Positions 62,924-64,000 of a DNA stretch of 64,000 bases are shown here, piece after piece. The notes beneath the pieces were generated by a model that worked only from the letters and a program-made list of their open reading frames with translations, was not told the origin of the DNA and did not search any database. The position numbers and the translations under genes are program-made. The stretch is from Nonomuraea gerenzanensis (GTDB lineage: Bacteria; Actinomycetota; Actinomycetes; Streptosporangiales; Streptosporangiaceae). Numbering within the stretch: the stretch's first letter is position 1; each line of letters starts with the position of its first letter. The stretch lies in the NCBI RefSeq assembly GCF_020215645.1, contig NZ_CP084058.1, forward strand, positions 2,542,001 to 2,606,000, read 5' to 3'.

Positions 62924-64000
62924 GTGGACACATCGAACACACCACCGGCGACGGCCACGCCGCCGGTCGAGGATCAACGAGTATGGAAAGCGGGCCGGCT
63001 TGAGCCGATGCCCTTCAGGAAGCTCCCCGACGCGCCTCCCTCGGTGCACCTCATCGGGCCGACGGTGTTCCTCGTCGCGCTCGGCGTGGGCATGGGCGAG
63101 TCGTACATGTGGCCCCGGCTGGTGCTGCTGTTCGGGCCCGAGATCAGGTGGCTGTTCCTGATCGGCGTCACCCTGCAGGCCTTCGTCATGCTGGAGATGG
63201 CCCGCTACGCCATGGCCACGGGGGAGAGCATCTTCTCCGGCGCGGCCAGGGTGTTCAAACCGCTGATGTGGTTCTTCTTCGTCGTGGCGATCGCCGTCTA
63301 CATCTGGCCGGGACACCTGTCGGCCGGAGCGGCGGCGTTCGAGGAGATCACCGGCATACCCTGGATGGTGACCGCGATCGCCGGGCTGATCCTCGTCGGC
63401 GTGGTCTTCACCCTCGCGAAGGTGATCTACAACCTGCTCGAGAACGTGCTCTCCCTGCTGATCGGCGCGCTCGTGCTGGGCACCGCCGTGGTCGCGGCCA
63501 TGGTGGGCTCCTGGAGCGACGTGGTCACCACGATCACCGGCATGTTCTCCTTCGGCTACCTGCCGCCCGAGGCCATGACGGCGACCTGGTTCCCCGTCAT
63601 CGTGGGCGCCTGCGCCTTCGCCGGCCCCTCCGGCATGCAGCAGATGTGGTACACGCTGCACCTGCGCGACTCCGGGGCCGGCATGGGCGCGCACCAGCCG
63701 AAGGTGCGCGGGCTGGCCCACGCGGGCGAGGAGGAGGAGCGGCCCAACCGCGGCTTCATGTTCGACACCGAGAACGCGGATGAGATGGCCAAGTGGAAGG
63801 GCTGGCGGCGCTGGGTCACCTTCGACGCGATCCTGCTCTTCTGGGGCGTCACCATGCTGGTCACGGTCTCCTTCACGGTGATCGCCCAGTCGGCGGTGCG
63901 GCTCGACCCCGGCGTGCGGACGGCCATCCAGGGCGACGACCGTGAGGTCGCGCTGAGCGCGATGTCCAACGCCGTCTCCTCGGCGGGCAGCACGGTCCTC
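62924..64000 (+). CDS. Nramp-related membrane carrier lacking the metal-site motifs (cut by right edge)
   Basis: The visible 359 codons start at a GTG preceded by AGGAGG and remain open to base 64000. After a 40-residue cytoplasmic tail it has Nramp-like helices: LIGPTVFLVALGVGMGESYM in helix 1 and VGACAFAGPSGMQQMWYTLH in helix 6. In metal-transporting Nramp proteins these places hold DPGN and MPH. Here they read GMGES and SGMQQ, so a typical manganese/iron site is missing. Position after the acyl-CoA genes suggests a different substrate, perhaps an organic acid. That is inference. Confidence 0.8.
   Translation, partial: MDTSNTPPATATPPVEDQRVWKAGRLEPMPFRKLPDAPPSVHLIGPTVFLVALGVGMGESYMWPRLVLLFGPEIRWLFLIGVTLQAFVMLEMARYAMATGESIFSGAARVFKPLMWFFFVVAIAVYIWPGHLSAGAAAFEEITGIPWMVTAIAGLILVGVVFTLAKVIYNLLENVLSLLIGALVLGTAVVAAMVGSWSDVVTTITGMFSFGYLPPEAMTATWFPVIVGACAFAGPSGMQQMWYTLHLRDSGAGMGAHQPKVRGLAHAGEEEERPNRGFMFDTENADEMAKWKGWRRWVTFDAILLFWGVTMLVTVSFTVIAQSAVRLDPGVRTAIQGDDREVALSAMSNAVSSAGSTVL

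Overview
This is a GC-rich, densely packed actinobacterial chromosome segment. Many genes start with GTG, gene pairs often overlap by ATGA or GTGA, and many apparently leaderless genes have a TANNNT hexamer 6 to 8 bases before the start. Family content (CU044_5270, DUF2630, DUF5941, TAXI, MHS, leucine leader peptide before leuA) fits a Streptosporangiales-type organism such as Nonomuraea. That assignment is an inference, because no rRNA is present. I saw no tRNA, rRNA, CRISPR array, prophage or intact insertion sequence.

Layout. 1-5866: Mut7-C protein (cut by the left edge), TAXI solute-binding lipoprotein, a Phd/RelE-like toxin-antitoxin pair whose toxin is frameshifted, an OmpR-type two-component pair and an MHS transporter. 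6033-8186: a Ser/Thr receptor kinase whose outer domain is a GH6 cellulase fold without its catalytic residues. 8221-12188: acetyltransferase, DUF2630, DDAH, and leuA behind a Leu-codon leader peptide. 12207-18814: an efflux/PEP-utilising-enzyme/TetR cassette with two operators, a PadR pair and another TetR. 18883-25973: YrdB/epimerase/oxidoreductase operon, secreted protease, formamidase/permease/AmiC-like sensor with MarR. 26289-34771: glutamate dehydrogenase, PhoD phosphatase, methyltransferase, ECF sigma factor, and an Lrp/arginine dihydrolase-like/ornithine aminotransferase unit. 34865-41411: a single-chain GH1 beta-glucosidase-LacI fusion, a 2OG-type oxygenase, an unknown membrane protein, and a secreted GH16-CBM6 enzyme under palindromic LacI-type operators. 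41425-50695: DUF5941/CDP-alcohol phosphotransferase, recO-uppS, DUF4239 protein, serine hydrolase, ABC permease without an ATPase, Nudix. 50709-53017: decayed XRE/ImmA-IrrE gene, CGNR regulator, EamA exporter. 53064-56069: Zur-controlled znuABC-zur operon. 56138-64000: an acyl-CoA locus with ThDP lyase, formyl-CoA transferase, ADP-forming acyl-CoA synthetase and an atypical Nramp-like carrier, next to an in-frame relic joining a molybdopterin oxidoreductase to FdhD.

How the genes may work together. Three loci deal with glucans: the GH6-like receptor kinase may sense them, GH16-CBM6 cuts them outside the cell, and the GH1-LacI fusion could both hydrolyse the products and control transcription. 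The arginine unit plus glutamate dehydrogenase would move arginine nitrogen through ornithine to glutamate. The right-hand locus looks built for oxalyl-CoA/formyl-CoA or 2-hydroxyacyl-CoA chemistry, and its formate-oxidising arm appears to have been lost by deletion.

The most unusual items are the pseudoenzyme receptor kinase, the GH1-LacI fusion, the ThDP/Frc/synthetase/Nramp-like locus with its FDH-FdhD relic, and the frameshifted toxin.
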